A DNA stretch of 64,000 bases from G963422565 sp963422565 (GTDB lineage: Bacteria > Pseudomonadota > Alphaproteobacteria > MPNO01), in assembly GCA_963422565.1 (NCBI GenBank), contig OY730228.1, positions 2,542,001 to 2,606,000 on the forward strand. The letters run 5' to 3'. A program made the translations under genes and the position numbers. Each line of letters starts with the position of its first letter. Positions within the stretch are counted from its first letter, which is position 1. The notes under the pieces are model-generated. The model was not told the DNA's origin and searched no databases. It was given only the letters and a program-made list of their open reading frames with translations. Below, in pieces: positions 1 to 9,201 of this stretch.

Positions 1-982
1 GGATCTGGTGCGGACGCATGACGGCTTCATGGTGCTCGAGGACAATCTCCGCGTGCCGTCGGGGGTCTCCTACATGCTGGCCAACCGTCGCGCGGTGAAG
101 ACGGGGCTGCGCAACCTGTTCCGGGACAACCGGGTGCGCGGCATCGACGATTACGGCCGGATGCTGCGAGAGACTCTGGGCGAGCTGGCCCCGCCCGGGG
201 TTTCCGACCCCTGCATCGTCCTGTTGACTCCGGGCGCCTACAACTCCGCCTTTTACGAGCATATGTTCCTCGCTCGCGAGATGGGGGTCGAGCTCGTGGA
301 GGGGAACGACCTTCTGGTCAGCGACGGCCTTGTCTACATGCGGACCACGGGCGGGCTCAGGCGGGTCGACGTGATCTACCGCCGCCTCGACGACGAGTAT
401 CTGGACCCGCTCGCCTTCCGCTCCGATTCGCAGCTCGGGGTGCCCGGGCTCTTCTACGCCTACCGGATGGGCAATGTCGTGATCGCCAACGCGCCGGGAA
501 CCGGGGTCGCCGACGACAAGAGCGTCTATGCCTACATCCCCGACGTGATCCGCTATTTCCTGGGGGAGGAGCCGCTGCTCGCCAATGTCGAGACCCATCT
601 CTGCCGCGAACCCGAGGGTCTCGAATACACGCTCGACAATCTCGACCGGCTGGTCGTCAAGACGGTGGGCGGTTCGGGCGGGTACGGCATGCTGGTGGGC
701 CCGCATGCGAGCTCGGCCGAGCGCGCGGCCTATGCCGAGGGGATCCGCAGGGACCCCGCCAACTTCATTTCCCAGCCGACCCTCGCGCTGTCCTGCGCGC
801 CTTGCCTGACCGAGGACGGAGCCGCGCCGCGCCATGTCGATCTGCGCCCGTTCGTGCTGCGCGGGCGCAAGGCTCGGCTGGTGCCCGGCGCCTTCTGCCG
901 GGTCGCGCTCACCCCCGGATCGCTGGTCGTCAACTCGAGCCAGGGCGGGGGCGGCAAGGACTTCTGGGTGCTCTCGGATTAG
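1..982 (+). CDS. Circularly permuted ATP-grasp protein (COG2308), 5' end cut
   Basis: About 326 C-terminal residues are visible; the frame is open at base 1, so the true start lies outside the window. The family is usually near 470 residues, so roughly the first third is missing. The ATP-grasp-like stretches NAPGTGVADDKSVYAYIPD and VVKTVGGSGGYGMLVGP are clear. Proteins of this family are nearly always encoded beside an alpha-E protein and a transglutaminase-like protein, as here; ATP-dependent ligation such as peptide or amide formation is suspected but unproven. Only 3 bases separate it from the alpha-E gene, so they are co-transcribed. Family assignment is strong; the biochemical role is unknown. 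Confidence 0.9.
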   Translation, partial: DLVRTHDGFMVLEDNLRVPSGVSYMLANRRAVKTGLRNLFRDNRVRGIDDYGRMLRETLGELAPPGVSDPCIVLLTPGAYNSAFYEHMFLAREMGVELVEGNDLLVSDGLVYMRTTGGLRRVDVIYRRLDDEYLDPLAFRSDSQLGVPGLFYAYRMGNVVIANAPGTGVADDKSVYAYIPDVIRYFLGEEPLLANVETHLCREPEGLEYTLDNLDRLVVKTVGGSGGYGMLVGPHASSAERAAYAEGIRRDPANFISQPTLALSCAPCLTEDGAAPRHVDLRPFVLRGRKARLVPGAFCRVALTPGSLVVNSSQGGGGKDFWVLSD

Positions 983-985
983 GAC

Positions 986-1957
986 ATGTTGTCGCGAAGC
1001 GCCCAGGGGCTCTACTGGATCGGCCGCTATCTCGAGCGCGCCCAGCATGGCTGCCGCCTGCTCGCCGATCAGATGGAGGCGCTGGAGGATCGGACGGTGG
1101 AGGAGATCGACCGGTGCTGGCGGCGGCTCTATTCCGGGCTCGGCCAGACCCCGGTCGGCGGCGGCCTGTCGTCGAGCGAGGGCGACGAGAACTTCATGCG
1201 CGCCGATGCCTACACGCTGGCCGACGACCTGACCTTCGAGGCGAAGAACCCCGATTCGATCCACAACTGCCTTGCGCTGGCGCGCGAGAACGCGCGGAAG
1301 GTCCGCCATGTCCTCGGCGGCGACATGTGGTTCGGTCTAAACGTCGCCTATCTGGGTCTCCGTGATACCGCCATCGCGGATATCTGGGCGGACGGGCCGG
1401 GCGCGTTCTACCGCCGCACCGAGGACGCGATCCAGGCCTTTCTCGGGATCGCGGAGAGCGCGATGTACCGGGACGAGGGTTGGCATTTCCTCCGGCTCGG
1501 ACGCTTCGTCGAGCGCGCCCAGCTCCTCGCCGCGCTGCTCGAAGCGCAGCTCGCGGTCTGTCCGGCCGACGATCCGCACGCCGAAGCCGACTGGCGGGCG
1601 CTGCTGCGGATCTGCGAGGCGCGCCTCGCCCATAACCGTCTGCACGGATTCGACTACAGGCCGGATAAGGTCATCGATCTGCTGGTGTCGGACCCGCTGC
1701 TCTCGCACTCGATCCGCCATGCGTTGGCGCAGATCCGCGAAGCCCTCGAAGCGATCTCGACGCGCGGCCGGCTCGCCGTCGCGCTGGAGCGTCGGACAGG
1801 CCGGATGGTGGCGCATATCGACTATGGCTGGCCGGAGCGCGATGCCGGTGCCGCGCGCGGCGCGCTTCGGGAGGTCCGCGACTCCTGCCGCCGGCTGCAT
1901 GAGGATATCGACGCGACCTACTTCCATTACGAGATCGAGGACGCACCGGGGTCATGA
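986..1957 (+). CDS. Alpha-E domain protein (COG2307)
   Basis: A 323-residue protein beginning MLSRSAQGLYWIGRYLERA, the typical start of alpha-E proteins. It is predicted to be almost entirely helical, with a second characteristic motif (FLRLGRFVERAQ) near residue 170. No catalytic residues are known. It is the second gene of the ATP-grasp/alpha-E/transglutaminase trio and overlaps the next gene by an ATGA, so the three products are probably made in fixed ratio and act together. Length is normal for the family. Function unknown. Confidence 0.9.
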   Translation: MLSRSAQGLYWIGRYLERAQHGCRLLADQMEALEDRTVEEIDRCWRRLYSGLGQTPVGGGLSSSEGDENFMRADAYTLADDLTFEAKNPDSIHNCLALARENARKVRHVLGGDMWFGLNVAYLGLRDTAIADIWADGPGAFYRRTEDAIQAFLGIAESAMYRDEGWHFLRLGRFVERAQLLAALLEAQLAVCPADDPHAEADWRALLRICEARLAHNRLHGFDYRPDKVIDLLVSDPLLSHSIRHALAQIREALEAISTRGRLAVALERRTGRMVAHIDYGWPERDAGAARGALREVRDSCRRLHEDIDATYFHYEIEDAPGS

Positions 1958-2916
1958 CCGAGTCTCCGGGCAGGCGCCTGAGGATCGCGCACGTCTCCAG
2001 GTTCGATTACGACGAACCGGCGCATGGCAGCCTGATGCTGCTGCGGCTGATGCCCCGCGAGGACGGAGGGCAGCGGACCCTCGACTTCCGGGTCGAGATC
2101 GACCCGCCGGCCGCCCCGACCCCGTTCGCCGACTCGTTCGGCAACCGCTGCCACTTGCTCAATATCCATCGTCGGCATCGGCATATGTCGGTCCGGTCGG
2201 AGCTTCGGGTCGAGACGGCGCCCGCCGCCGATGTCCGGATGCGTTCGAGACGGCGGAGCTGGGACGCGCTCGTCTCCATCGCCGACCCGACGCTCCATTG
2301 GGAGATGCTGAACCCTACCCGTCTGACCCGCCCCGGACCGGCGTTGGAGGCCTTCATGGCAACCAACGATGTCGGACGCGGCGACGACCCGCTGTCGGCG
2401 CTGCTGGATGTCGCCTCGACCCTCCACAGGGTCTCGTGCTACGAGCCGGGAAGCACCGATATCGACACCTCGATCGAGCGCTTTCTGGAGACCGGTCGGG
2501 GGGTTTGCCAGGACTACGCCCATGCGATCATCGCCGTCGGTCGGCGCTGGGGCGTCCCCAGCCGCTACGTATCGGGCTATCTCCATCTCGAGGGCCGGGA
2601 GGACGAACGGACGCCGGCGGGGGCGAGCCACGCCTGGGCCGAGTTCCTGCTCCCCGATCTCGGCTGGGTCGGTATCGACCCGACCAACGACACGATCGCC
2701 GACCGCCGCCATGTCCGGATCGCGGTCGGCCGGGACTATGTCGATGCGGCGCCTACCCGGGGTACGGTCTTCGGCGGCGGCGGCTCGCGGCTGGAGGTCC
2801 GGGTGACCGTGGAAGACGACGAAGCGCCGGCGGCCGCGCCGGTCCCGGCGCGCCGGTTCACGCGGACCGGGCCGCCGGGCGCCGTCCCGGCGGCGGCGCC
2901 GGGCGGCGATCAGTGA
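1954..2916 (+). CDS. Transglutaminase-like cysteine protease/amidase family protein
   Basis: A 320-residue protein with the bacterial transglutaminase N-terminal region (about residues 8-90) followed by a transglutaminase core. The catalytic triad is readable: Cys185 in GRGVCQDYAH, His226 in GASHAWAEF and Asp242 in VGIDPTND. No signal peptide is seen, so a cytoplasmic role is likely. It starts in an ATGA overlap with the alpha-E gene. The C-terminal tail after residue 290 is rich in Ala and Pro and probably disordered. It may form or cleave amide bonds on a product of the ATP-grasp partner; that is inference from the conserved gene trio. Confidence 0.9.
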   Translation: MTESPGRRLRIAHVSRFDYDEPAHGSLMLLRLMPREDGGQRTLDFRVEIDPPAAPTPFADSFGNRCHLLNIHRRHRHMSVRSELRVETAPAADVRMRSRRRSWDALVSIADPTLHWEMLNPTRLTRPGPALEAFMATNDVGRGDDPLSALLDVASTLHRVSCYEPGSTDIDTSIERFLETGRGVCQDYAHAIIAVGRRWGVPSRYVSGYLHLEGREDERTPAGASHAWAEFLLPDLGWVGIDPTNDTIADRRHVRIAVGRDYVDAAPTRGTVFGGGGSRLEVRVTVEDDEAPAAAPVPARRFTRTGPPGAVPAAAPGGDQ

Positions 2917-2976
2917 CCGCGGCGCGGGCCGCGATGCCGACGGGGGCGGGCTGCCGGGACGGCGAAACGAGAATTG

Positions 2977-4917
2977 CTAACCGAGATATCTGACGACCAG
3001 ACATGTGATGTCGTCGGACTGAGGCGCATCGCCGACAAAGGCCTCGACCGCCTCCGTCACGTTGTCGACCATCACGGGAAGCGGCGCCGCGGACGCCTGT
3101 GCCAGAACGCGCTTCAGGCGTTCCTCTTCGAACGCATCGCCATCGCCGTTCATCGCCTCGGAGATGCCGTCGGTGTACAGAAACAGCGTGTCGCCCGGAA
3201 CCAGCGAAGTCGACCGCTCGGCGTAGTCCAAGCCCGGCATGATGCCCACCACGATGCCGCCGGTCGGAGGGAGCTCTCTGATCTCGCCGTCGACGCCGAT
3301 TACGAACGGCGCGTTATGTCCGGCGTTGGCATAGTCGAAACGGCCGCTGGCGGGATCGAGAATGCCGTAGAACAGGGTCACGAAGAGGTCGTGCGGGTTC
3401 TGCGCGCAGATGGCCTCGTTGACGTCGTGCAGGCAGCGGCCGGCCGCGCTGTGCTCCTGCGCGGCGGCGCGCGTCACGGTTCTGGAGATCGCCATGAAGA
3501 ACGCCGCCGGCACGCCCTTGCCGGACACGTCGGCCATGACGACGCCGAGCCTTCCGTCGGGCAGGCGGAAACAGTCGTAGAAGTCGCCGCCCAGCTCCTG
3601 CGCCGGCGTCATCAGGGCGTGGCCGATATAGGCATCATGTTCGGGGATCGGGCGGGGCAGGATCGCGCCCTGCAGGGCGCGGGCGATACGGAGCTCCTCG
3701 TCGACGCGCTGCCGCGCCGCCTCGAGCTGCTCGTTCTTGCGCCGCAGATCCGCCGTGCGATCGCGTACCAGGCCTTCCAGATGCTGTTCGCGGTTCTGCA
3801 CCTCGCGCGCCATCGTCCGGAACACCCGAGCCAGATTGCCCAGCTCGTCCTTCTGCCTGGCGACGGCGTCCAGCGAGGCCGGATCGAAGCTTCCCCGGTC
3901 CATTTCCTCGGCGCCGCGGGTCAGCGCGGTCACGGGCCGCACGATGTGCCGCGCCGCTACGATGGCGATCATCGAGCCGATCGCGAAGGCCAGGGCGGCG
4001 GCGATCGCGCCCAACGTGGTGACGTCCACCAGCAGGCTGTCCAACCTGTCGCGGGGCAGGCGCATGACGACCAAGCCGGTGGCGATGTTCCAGCGGCCGA
4101 GGATCGGCGCCGCGACATGCAGCGCGTCTTCGCCGATGGTCGAGAAGGCCGCGCTGTCGGACGCGCGGTCGATCGATGTCGCGTCGAGAGCGCGCCCGGC
4201 GAGCCTCCGGCCGGCCTCCGGGAGAGCGGTCTCGCGCGCGCCGCCGACGGCGGCGGCCGTGACCTGGAGGCGGTCGTCCACCACCCAGATCGCCTCGATG
4301 CCCTCCTGGTCGGCGAGCGCCTCGACAAGACCGGCGGCCGGCAGTGGCTCATCGCCCCCGGCCTCGATGCGGCCGACCAGCACGAACCGGTCGGGACGAA
4401 GCCGCACGCCCGCATAGCGCAGCGTCCGATTGAAATCGTCCTGCAACGTCGACCGCAGCGACACGGAGAAGCGCCGTCCGGCGAGAAGCGGTGCCAGCTC
4501 GCGGCGGTCGATCCCGGCCTCGTCGAACTCCGCGTCCTCGACGAGCCCGATGCCGTCGAGAGCGCGGGCGATGGGGCGTCCCGAACCGTCGAGGAGCCAG
4601 ATGTCGTCGATCGTGCTGGCGGCGGTGATCTCGGCGAACCGCCTGGCGAGCTCGTCCGGTCGGGACGCGTCCGCGAGACGGCCGATGGCTATGGCCTGCG
4701 CCTCGATCTGCAGCAGCGACGCAGCGTCGACCTCGTGGAGGAACGTCTCGGCGCGGTTGGCTTCGGCGGCGATCAGCCCCGCGATCAGCCGCGCGCGTCC
4801 TTCGGCCTGATCGATCAGGGCGTCCCGCGCCAGCAGACCCATGACGATCGCGACGCCGACGATGGCCAGACCGACCGATGTCAGTACGGTTGCCAGGAGG
4901 CGCAGGGACAGGGTCAT
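2977..4917 (-). CDS. Membrane-anchored SpoIIE/RsbU-type PP2C phosphatase with HAMP domain
   Basis: A 646-residue protein. In order: a membrane segment (about residues 5-28), a periplasmic sensor region (30-295), a second membrane segment (300-322), a HAMP linker (320-375), a coiled coil (375-410) and a SpoIIE-type PP2C phosphatase domain (about 412-646). Metal-binding acidic residues are present in LGGDFYD (around 443), MADVSGKG (around 462) and QSDDIT (around 634). Such enzymes dephosphorylate STAS-domain anti-sigma antagonists. The start is the ATG in an ATGA overlap with the upstream permease, and upstream in-frame sequence is shadow of that gene. A STAS protein (11390-11728) and an RsbW-like kinase (13435-13851) encoded nearby are plausible partners. 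Confidence 0.92.
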   Translation of the reverse strand: MTLSLRLLATVLTSVGLAIVGVAIVMGLLARDALIDQAEGRARLIAGLIAAEANRAETFLHEVDAASLLQIEAQAIAIGRLADASRPDELARRFAEITAASTIDDIWLLDGSGRPIARALDGIGLVEDAEFDEAGIDRRELAPLLAGRRFSVSLRSTLQDDFNRTLRYAGVRLRPDRFVLVGRIEAGGDEPLPAAGLVEALADQEGIEAIWVVDDRLQVTAAAVGGARETALPEAGRRLAGRALDATSIDRASDSAAFSTIGEDALHVAAPILGRWNIATGLVVMRLPRDRLDSLLVDVTTLGAIAAALAFAIGSMIAIVAARHIVRPVTALTRGAEEMDRGSFDPASLDAVARQKDELGNLARVFRTMAREVQNREQHLEGLVRDRTADLRRKNEQLEAARQRVDEELRIARALQGAILPRPIPEHDAYIGHALMTPAQELGGDFYDCFRLPDGRLGVVMADVSGKGVPAAFFMAISRTVTRAAAQEHSAAGRCLHDVNEAICAQNPHDLFVTLFYGILDPASGRFDYANAGHNAPFVIGVDGEIRELPPTGGIVVGIMPGLDYAERSTSLVPGDTLFLYTDGISEAMNGDGDAFEEERLKRVLAQASAAPLPVMVDNVTEAVEAFVGDAPQSDDITCLVVRYLG

Positions 4918-5582
4918 GGAACTCCGCCCCGCCCCGCTTCGTCCGGAGCGGCCTCCGCCCGTCGGGTCAACCAGTCGCGCAGTACATGCATGGCCGCCGT
5001 CAGCGCGATGCCGAAGAGCAGGAACCAGACCATGATGTAGAGATAGATCCAGATGGAGAAATCGGGTCGGTCGACGGCGCCGATGACCGTCCTTGCGCGA
5101 TACACCAGCTCCGGCACCCCGATCACCGACGCGGTGCTGGACGCCATGACGATGATCAGGAAGTAGTTGGTCCAGGAGGGCAGGAACAACAGCGCCTCCG
5201 GAACCCGCCCTCTCGCGAGATGCCGGATCGCGACCAGGGCGTTGTCGGACACGAAACCCGTCACCGCGATGCCGAACGCGAGCGAGGCCTTCGACCAGAC
5301 CGGCACATGGATGCTCGCCCCCAGCAGCTCGATATGCCCGGGGACCAGATAGGTGAGATAGAACAGCATGACGAATGTCGGCGCCCCGTGCATCACCATC
5401 GTGAGCGCGCCGCCCCCGCCCTTCATCCCCCGGACGCTGCTGTCCCTCATGATCGCGAGGAACAGCCCGATCGCCGTTCCGATCGCCATCGCCAGGAGCG
5501 AGACCCCGATGTTCCAGCCGAAGCCGACCAGAAGATAGGGCGTCCACGCGGTCAGATGATCGACGATCTCGGCGGCGGTCAC
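4914..5582 (-). CDS. Amino-acid-type ABC transporter permease (HisM/GlnP family)
   Basis: A 222-residue inner-membrane protein with about five hydrophobic segments and the polar-amino-acid permease signature region (ASSTASVIGVPELVYRA, about residues 150-166). The start is a GTG that forms a GTGA overlap with the stop of the upstream fusion gene; longer in-frame starts would lie inside that gene. It overlaps the phosphatase gene at its own end. It probably pairs with the permease half of the fusion protein. No ATP-binding subunit is encoded in this operon or anywhere in the window beside it. Confidence 0.88.
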   Translation of the reverse strand: MTAAEIVDHLTAWTPYLLVGFGWNIGVSLLAMAIGTAIGLFLAIMRDSSVRGMKGGGGALTMVMHGAPTFVMLFYLTYLVPGHIELLGASIHVPVWSKASLAFGIAVTGFVSDNALVAIRHLARGRVPEALLFLPSWTNYFLIIVMASSTASVIGVPELVYRARTVIGAVDRPDFSIWIYLYIMVWFLLFGIALTAAMHVLRDWLTRRAEAAPDEAGRGGVP

Positions 5583-7180
5583 GACGCGGAGACCCGGCGC
5601 TCGAGAATGCGGAAGGCCCGCACCGTCAGGATGACGAAGGCGAAATAGGCCAGCAGGAGAAGGTTCATCATGATGTCGTCGTTGCCCTTCTCCGCAACGA
5701 TCGAGGTGCTGGCATAGACCAGCTCGGGCAGCGCCAGCGTGCTCGCCATCCCGGTCGCCTTGACGACGTTGACGCAGTTGCCCGTGACCGCGGCGAAACA
5801 GAGCGCGAATGCGCTGCGGATGTGGCCAGGCGTGAAACGCCGCGGTCCGCTCCGCTCGGCGGCGACATCCAGCGCATGGTGGAAGGCCACCGCGTTGCTG
5901 GCCGCCGCGTAGAGCGACAGCACGGTCGCGGCGATCGTGAACGCGTCGAGCGTGAAGCCCAGCGCTACCACGACGCCGCCCAGACCGAAGAACACGACAT
6001 AGAGCTGGAGCAGCGGCGGAGTCATGCGGAGGCCCGCGCAGACGGCGCGCAGCAGCGGCCCGATGACGAATACCCGGCGATGCATCAGCCAGCCGAACAC
6101 GATCCCCATCCCGACGCCGAAGACCACGGTGACGATCGAGAGCGCCGCGGTCAGGCCCAGGCCGACGAGAAAGACGCTTCGGTCGGTCGGATCGTAGAGC
6201 ACGCTGACATCCAGCCCGGTCGCCTCGAGCAGCAGAAGGGCCATACCGGACAGGTCGCCGACGCCTTCGCTCGTCACCAGCGACGCTTCGCGGCAGGAAA
6301 GCGGCCATCGGCCGGCGGCGTCGCGACGGCAGACAAACCGGTCCGCCTCGTCGCGTTCGACCCACTTCTCCCGTGTACGCTTGAGATAGGGCGACGGCGG
6401 CAGGCCCCAGCGCCGCTCGAGATCCTGGAAAAAGCTGTCGCGATGCCACTTGGCGAGAAGGTCGCCGAGGAGCCGGTCCAGACGGCCTCCGGCCTCGTCC
6501 TTGCGAATGGCGGTGGCCCAGGGGAGAATGAGGCGGGTCGGCAGCGACACCTCGTAGCCGTCCCACGCCCCGCTCGCCAGCTCGTTCAGAAGGTTCACCT
6601 CGTCGTAGAGCCAGCCGACGCAATGGCCCCCGCGCAGGGCCAGCGCCGTCTCGCGCGTCGTGTTAAGCGCCACGGTGTCGATCAGCATGCGTTCCTCGGC
6701 GAGCCGGCCCCAGAGCGCGCCCTGCAGAGTGCATAGCGTCTTTCCACGCAGATCCGACCAGTCCGAAACGCCCGAGTCGGACGCCATCAGCACGTTCACG
6801 CCGTCGCCGTAATATTGCGGCTCGATCATATGGACCAGCTCCCGGCGGCGCCTGGTGTCGCCCATGGTGGCGACGACGACATCGATCTCGCCGCGCTGGA
6901 GCTTCTGCAGTCGGTTGGCACTGGTCACCGGCACAAGGTCCACGGCGACGCCGATCGCCTCGGCGAAGCCCCGGGCGACATCGACGTCGTAGCCGACAAG
7001 GGCGCCCTCGGGATTGCGGAATCCGAACGGCGCATAATCTTCCTTGACGCCGACCACGAGACGCCCGCGCTCGACGATTGCATCGAGATCGTCGGCGGCG
7101 GCCGGAACCGCCGAGAAGAGCGCGGCGACGATCGGCGCGAGGGTCAGCGCCGCGCGAAGCCTGGCGTTCGCCGCAACCAT
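5579..7180 (-). CDS. Solute-binding protein fused to an ABC permease
   Basis: A 533-residue protein. It has a signal peptide (residues 1-28, ending AVPAAA), a family 3 periplasmic binding domain (about 30-290, with GVKEDYAPFGFRNPEG and GEIDVVVATMGDTRRRR), then an ABC permease domain with several membrane spans (about 310-530). Such fusions are known in the polar amino acid uptake family, though separate proteins are commoner. The ligand-binding part conserves features of amino-acid binders; the ligand itself cannot be told. It lies 5 bases after the methyltransferase gene and overlaps the next permease gene. Confidence 0.9.
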   Translation of the reverse strand: MVAANARLRAALTLAPIVAALFSAVPAAADDLDAIVERGRLVVGVKEDYAPFGFRNPEGALVGYDVDVARGFAEAIGVAVDLVPVTSANRLQKLQRGEIDVVVATMGDTRRRRELVHMIEPQYYGDGVNVLMASDSGVSDWSDLRGKTLCTLQGALWGRLAEERMLIDTVALNTTRETALALRGGHCVGWLYDEVNLLNELASGAWDGYEVSLPTRLILPWATAIRKDEAGGRLDRLLGDLLAKWHRDSFFQDLERRWGLPPSPYLKRTREKWVERDEADRFVCRRDAAGRWPLSCREASLVTSEGVGDLSGMALLLLEATGLDVSVLYDPTDRSVFLVGLGLTAALSIVTVVFGVGMGIVFGWLMHRRVFVIGPLLRAVCAGLRMTPPLLQLYVVFFGLGGVVVALGFTLDAFTIAATVLSLYAAASNAVAFHHALDVAAERSGPRRFTPGHIRSAFALCFAAVTGNCVNVVKATGMASTLALPELVYASTSIVAEKGNDDIMMNLLLLAYFAFVILTVRAFRILERRVSAS

Positions 7181-7185
7181 CGCCG

Positions 7186-8022
7186 TTACGCCGCCCGGGG
7201 CGTCCGCGGCCGGGCGACGACGAGAAAGCCGAAGCCGCAGATCGCCGGCAGGAAGCGGCAGACGAGATCGTCCAGCCAGCCGACCAACGGCGTCGAGACG
7301 ACCTTCTCCTCGGCCAGGAGGCTTTCGGCCCGAAGGAGGTCGACTCGAAACCCGGCCGCGGCGAACTCCCGGTGCGCCTCTTCCGGCGTGAACAGATGAT
7401 AGAACATCGGGATCGCATCGGCGGCGCCGCCCCGCCGATAGAGGACATCCCCTTCCTCGAGCTCCTCGAGCCGGCCGTCGGCGATCCTGCGCCGTGCGGC
7501 GCGCCGTTCGGTGCGAAACCGCCGGGCGCTGTTGGGCAGCCCCGCGATCAGGACGCCATCGGGTTTCAGCGTTCGGCGCAGCACCGACAGCATGGCCCGA
7601 CGATTCTCCCGGCCCCTGATATGACCGAGGACGCCGAAAGCCAGAAACACGAGGTCGAACGCGGCGGGAAACTCCCCGGACAACGAATCCCAGGGGCCGT
7701 TGCGGATCGCGAGTCGCCCGTCCCGGACGAAGCCGTCCATGCGCTCCGTCATGATCCGGCCTCCGGTCGGGCAGATGTCGTAGGCGACTCCGCCGGCATC
7801 GGTCAGCCGCAACAGCGGCTCCGAGTACCGGCCGGTGCCGGCGCCGAAGTCCAGAAAGCGACCGGCGGGGGGAAGGTGGCGCAGCAGCATTCCGAGCGTG
7901 CGCCTGTTCGCCTGCGGATATCGGCGGTCGTAGAGCCCCGACGAGAGATAACGTTCATAGCTGCGGACCATGTCGGGAATATCGTCGCGCCCGATGCGCT
8001 CGGTCGGGGGATCGGCTACCAT
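7186..8022 (-). CDS. Class I SAM-dependent methyltransferase
   Basis: A 278-residue protein with the SAM-binding motif I FLDFGAGTGRYSEPLL (about residues 56-71), an acidic residue after beta 2 in VAYDICP, and the post-motif stretch FDLVFLAFGVLGHI. The C-terminal region holds a short hydrophobic segment (residues 250-272) that might associate with membrane. It is the first gene of the operon with the fusion transporter and phosphatase. The substrate is unknown; nothing in the context fixes it. The start is the ATG at 8022, with a divergent promoter region of about 100 bases before the solute-binding gene. Confidence 0.85.
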   Translation of the reverse strand: MVADPPTERIGRDDIPDMVRSYERYLSSGLYDRRYPQANRRTLGMLLRHLPPAGRFLDFGAGTGRYSEPLLRLTDAGGVAYDICPTGGRIMTERMDGFVRDGRLAIRNGPWDSLSGEFPAAFDLVFLAFGVLGHIRGRENRRAMLSVLRRTLKPDGVLIAGLPNSARRFRTERRAARRRIADGRLEELEEGDVLYRRGGAADAIPMFYHLFTPEEAHREFAAAGFRVDLLRAESLLAEEKVVSTPLVGWLDDLVCRFLPAICGFGFLVVARPRTPRAA

Positions 8023-8124
8023 GACGCTCCACGATTCGAAGCTGGTCCACCTTCACCACCCGGACGCTCCGACATCCAGAATTCTCCACAAGCCCGTATC
8101 CGTTCAACGGGGAGAACCGGTCTG

Positions 8125-9135
8125 GTGCCACGCCGTTATACGATGACCGAACCTTCGGCGGCCAGTGTCCGGGCGCGATTTGCGGACAGGCCCGCCGCCT
8201 CGGGTCCGACGGGCAAGGGGCCGAAGACCTCGCGCATTGCGTCGTCGGTGTCGAGACCGCGCCGCCGCCTTCCGTTCGTCCTGGCGCTTCTGTGCGTGGC
8301 GCTGACGAGCGGCGCGGCGGCGGCGGCCGGCGGTGTCCTCGAACGAATCGCGGCAGACGGCGTCATGCGCGCCGGAACCCGGGCCAGCGGAGGCGCTTTC
8401 GCGCATGCCACGGCCGGTGGCGGCTTCGCTGGTTTCTCGGTGGACCTGCTCGAGGAAATCCGGCTCGGCGCGCAACGCATGCTCGGCCGGGACATCGCAC
8501 TCGAGCTGTTCTCGGTGACGCCCGCCGATCGCCTCGTCCGCGTCGCCGAGGGCGAGCTCGACATCGTGTGCGGGCTGACGACACCGACCCGGGAACGAGA
8601 GCGGTTGGTCGACTTCTCCCTGCCGTTCTTCCGCGACGGCACGCGCATCGTGACCTACCGCGCGCACGCCAGCCGGATCGCCGACGTGAACGGGCTGGAA
8701 ATCGGCGTGGTCGAAGGCACCACGACGGTCTCGGTGATCGAGAACCGGCTCCCTTTGGTCGGGACCCGCGTCTTCGCCGATATCGGCGCGGCCATGGACG
8801 CCTTCGCCAACGGCGATGTGCACGGCGTCGCCAACATCGGAAGCGCGCTGCTGTCGGAGGCCGAGCGCGCGCGGCTGGACCGGAGCGTCGTGCTGCTACC
8901 GCGCACGAGCGTTCTGGAGACCGAGCCTCTGGCCTGCGTTCTTCCCCAGAACGACAGCCCGTGGCGGGATATGGTCAACAGCGTCCTTGCCGACCTGCTC
9001 GTCGGAATCGGCAGCCATACGAGCCGTTACGAGGACATTCACGACCGCTGGTTCGGCCGCGCCGGCCTGCTGCATCTTCCGCTCGACCGCGAAACCCGCC
9101 ACTATCTGGCGAACGTCTCGATCTGGGTGCGATGA
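8125..9135 (+). CDS. Periplasmic amino-acid-type solute-binding protein (SBP family 3)
   Basis: A binding protein of about 336 residues transcribed away from the transporter operon. A hydrophobic export signal (LPFVLALLCVALTSGAAAAA) lies around residues 52-71, then the family 3 core with GELDIVCGLTTPTRERE and VDFSLPFFRDGTRIV. I chose the GTG at 8125 because GGGGAG sits 9 bases before it; ATG 8143 and GTG 8248 are alternatives, and the last would give a more usual short signal. It may deliver a ligand to the fusion permease or act as a sensor for it. Ligand unknown. Confidence 0.8.
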   Translation: MPRRYTMTEPSAASVRARFADRPAASGPTGKGPKTSRIASSVSRPRRRLPFVLALLCVALTSGAAAAAGGVLERIAADGVMRAGTRASGGAFAHATAGGGFAGFSVDLLEEIRLGAQRMLGRDIALELFSVTPADRLVRVAEGELDIVCGLTTPTRERERLVDFSLPFFRDGTRIVTYRAHASRIADVNGLEIGVVEGTTTVSVIENRLPLVGTRVFADIGAAMDAFANGDVHGVANIGSALLSEAERARLDRSVVLLPRTSVLETEPLACVLPQNDSPWRDMVNSVLADLLVGIGSHTSRYEDIHDRWFGRAGLLHLPLDRETRHYLANVSIWVR

Positions 9136-9201
9136 TGTCGGGCGCGGTGCGGGCGGTCGTCCATGCGCGCTCCGCTTTGAGCGCCGCCGCTTGCTGCCGG
9201 C

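Noticed and set aside
2974..5040. 688-codon plus-strand open frame opposite the phosphatase gene
   Set aside because: The minus strand encodes a clear HAMP/SpoIIE protein; the plus frame has no recognisable motif and is a codon-bias shadow.
9166..9183. Terminator hairpin between the solute-binding gene and glnN
   Set aside because: Only a six-base stem (GCGCTC with GAGCGC) and no T tract; too weak to call.
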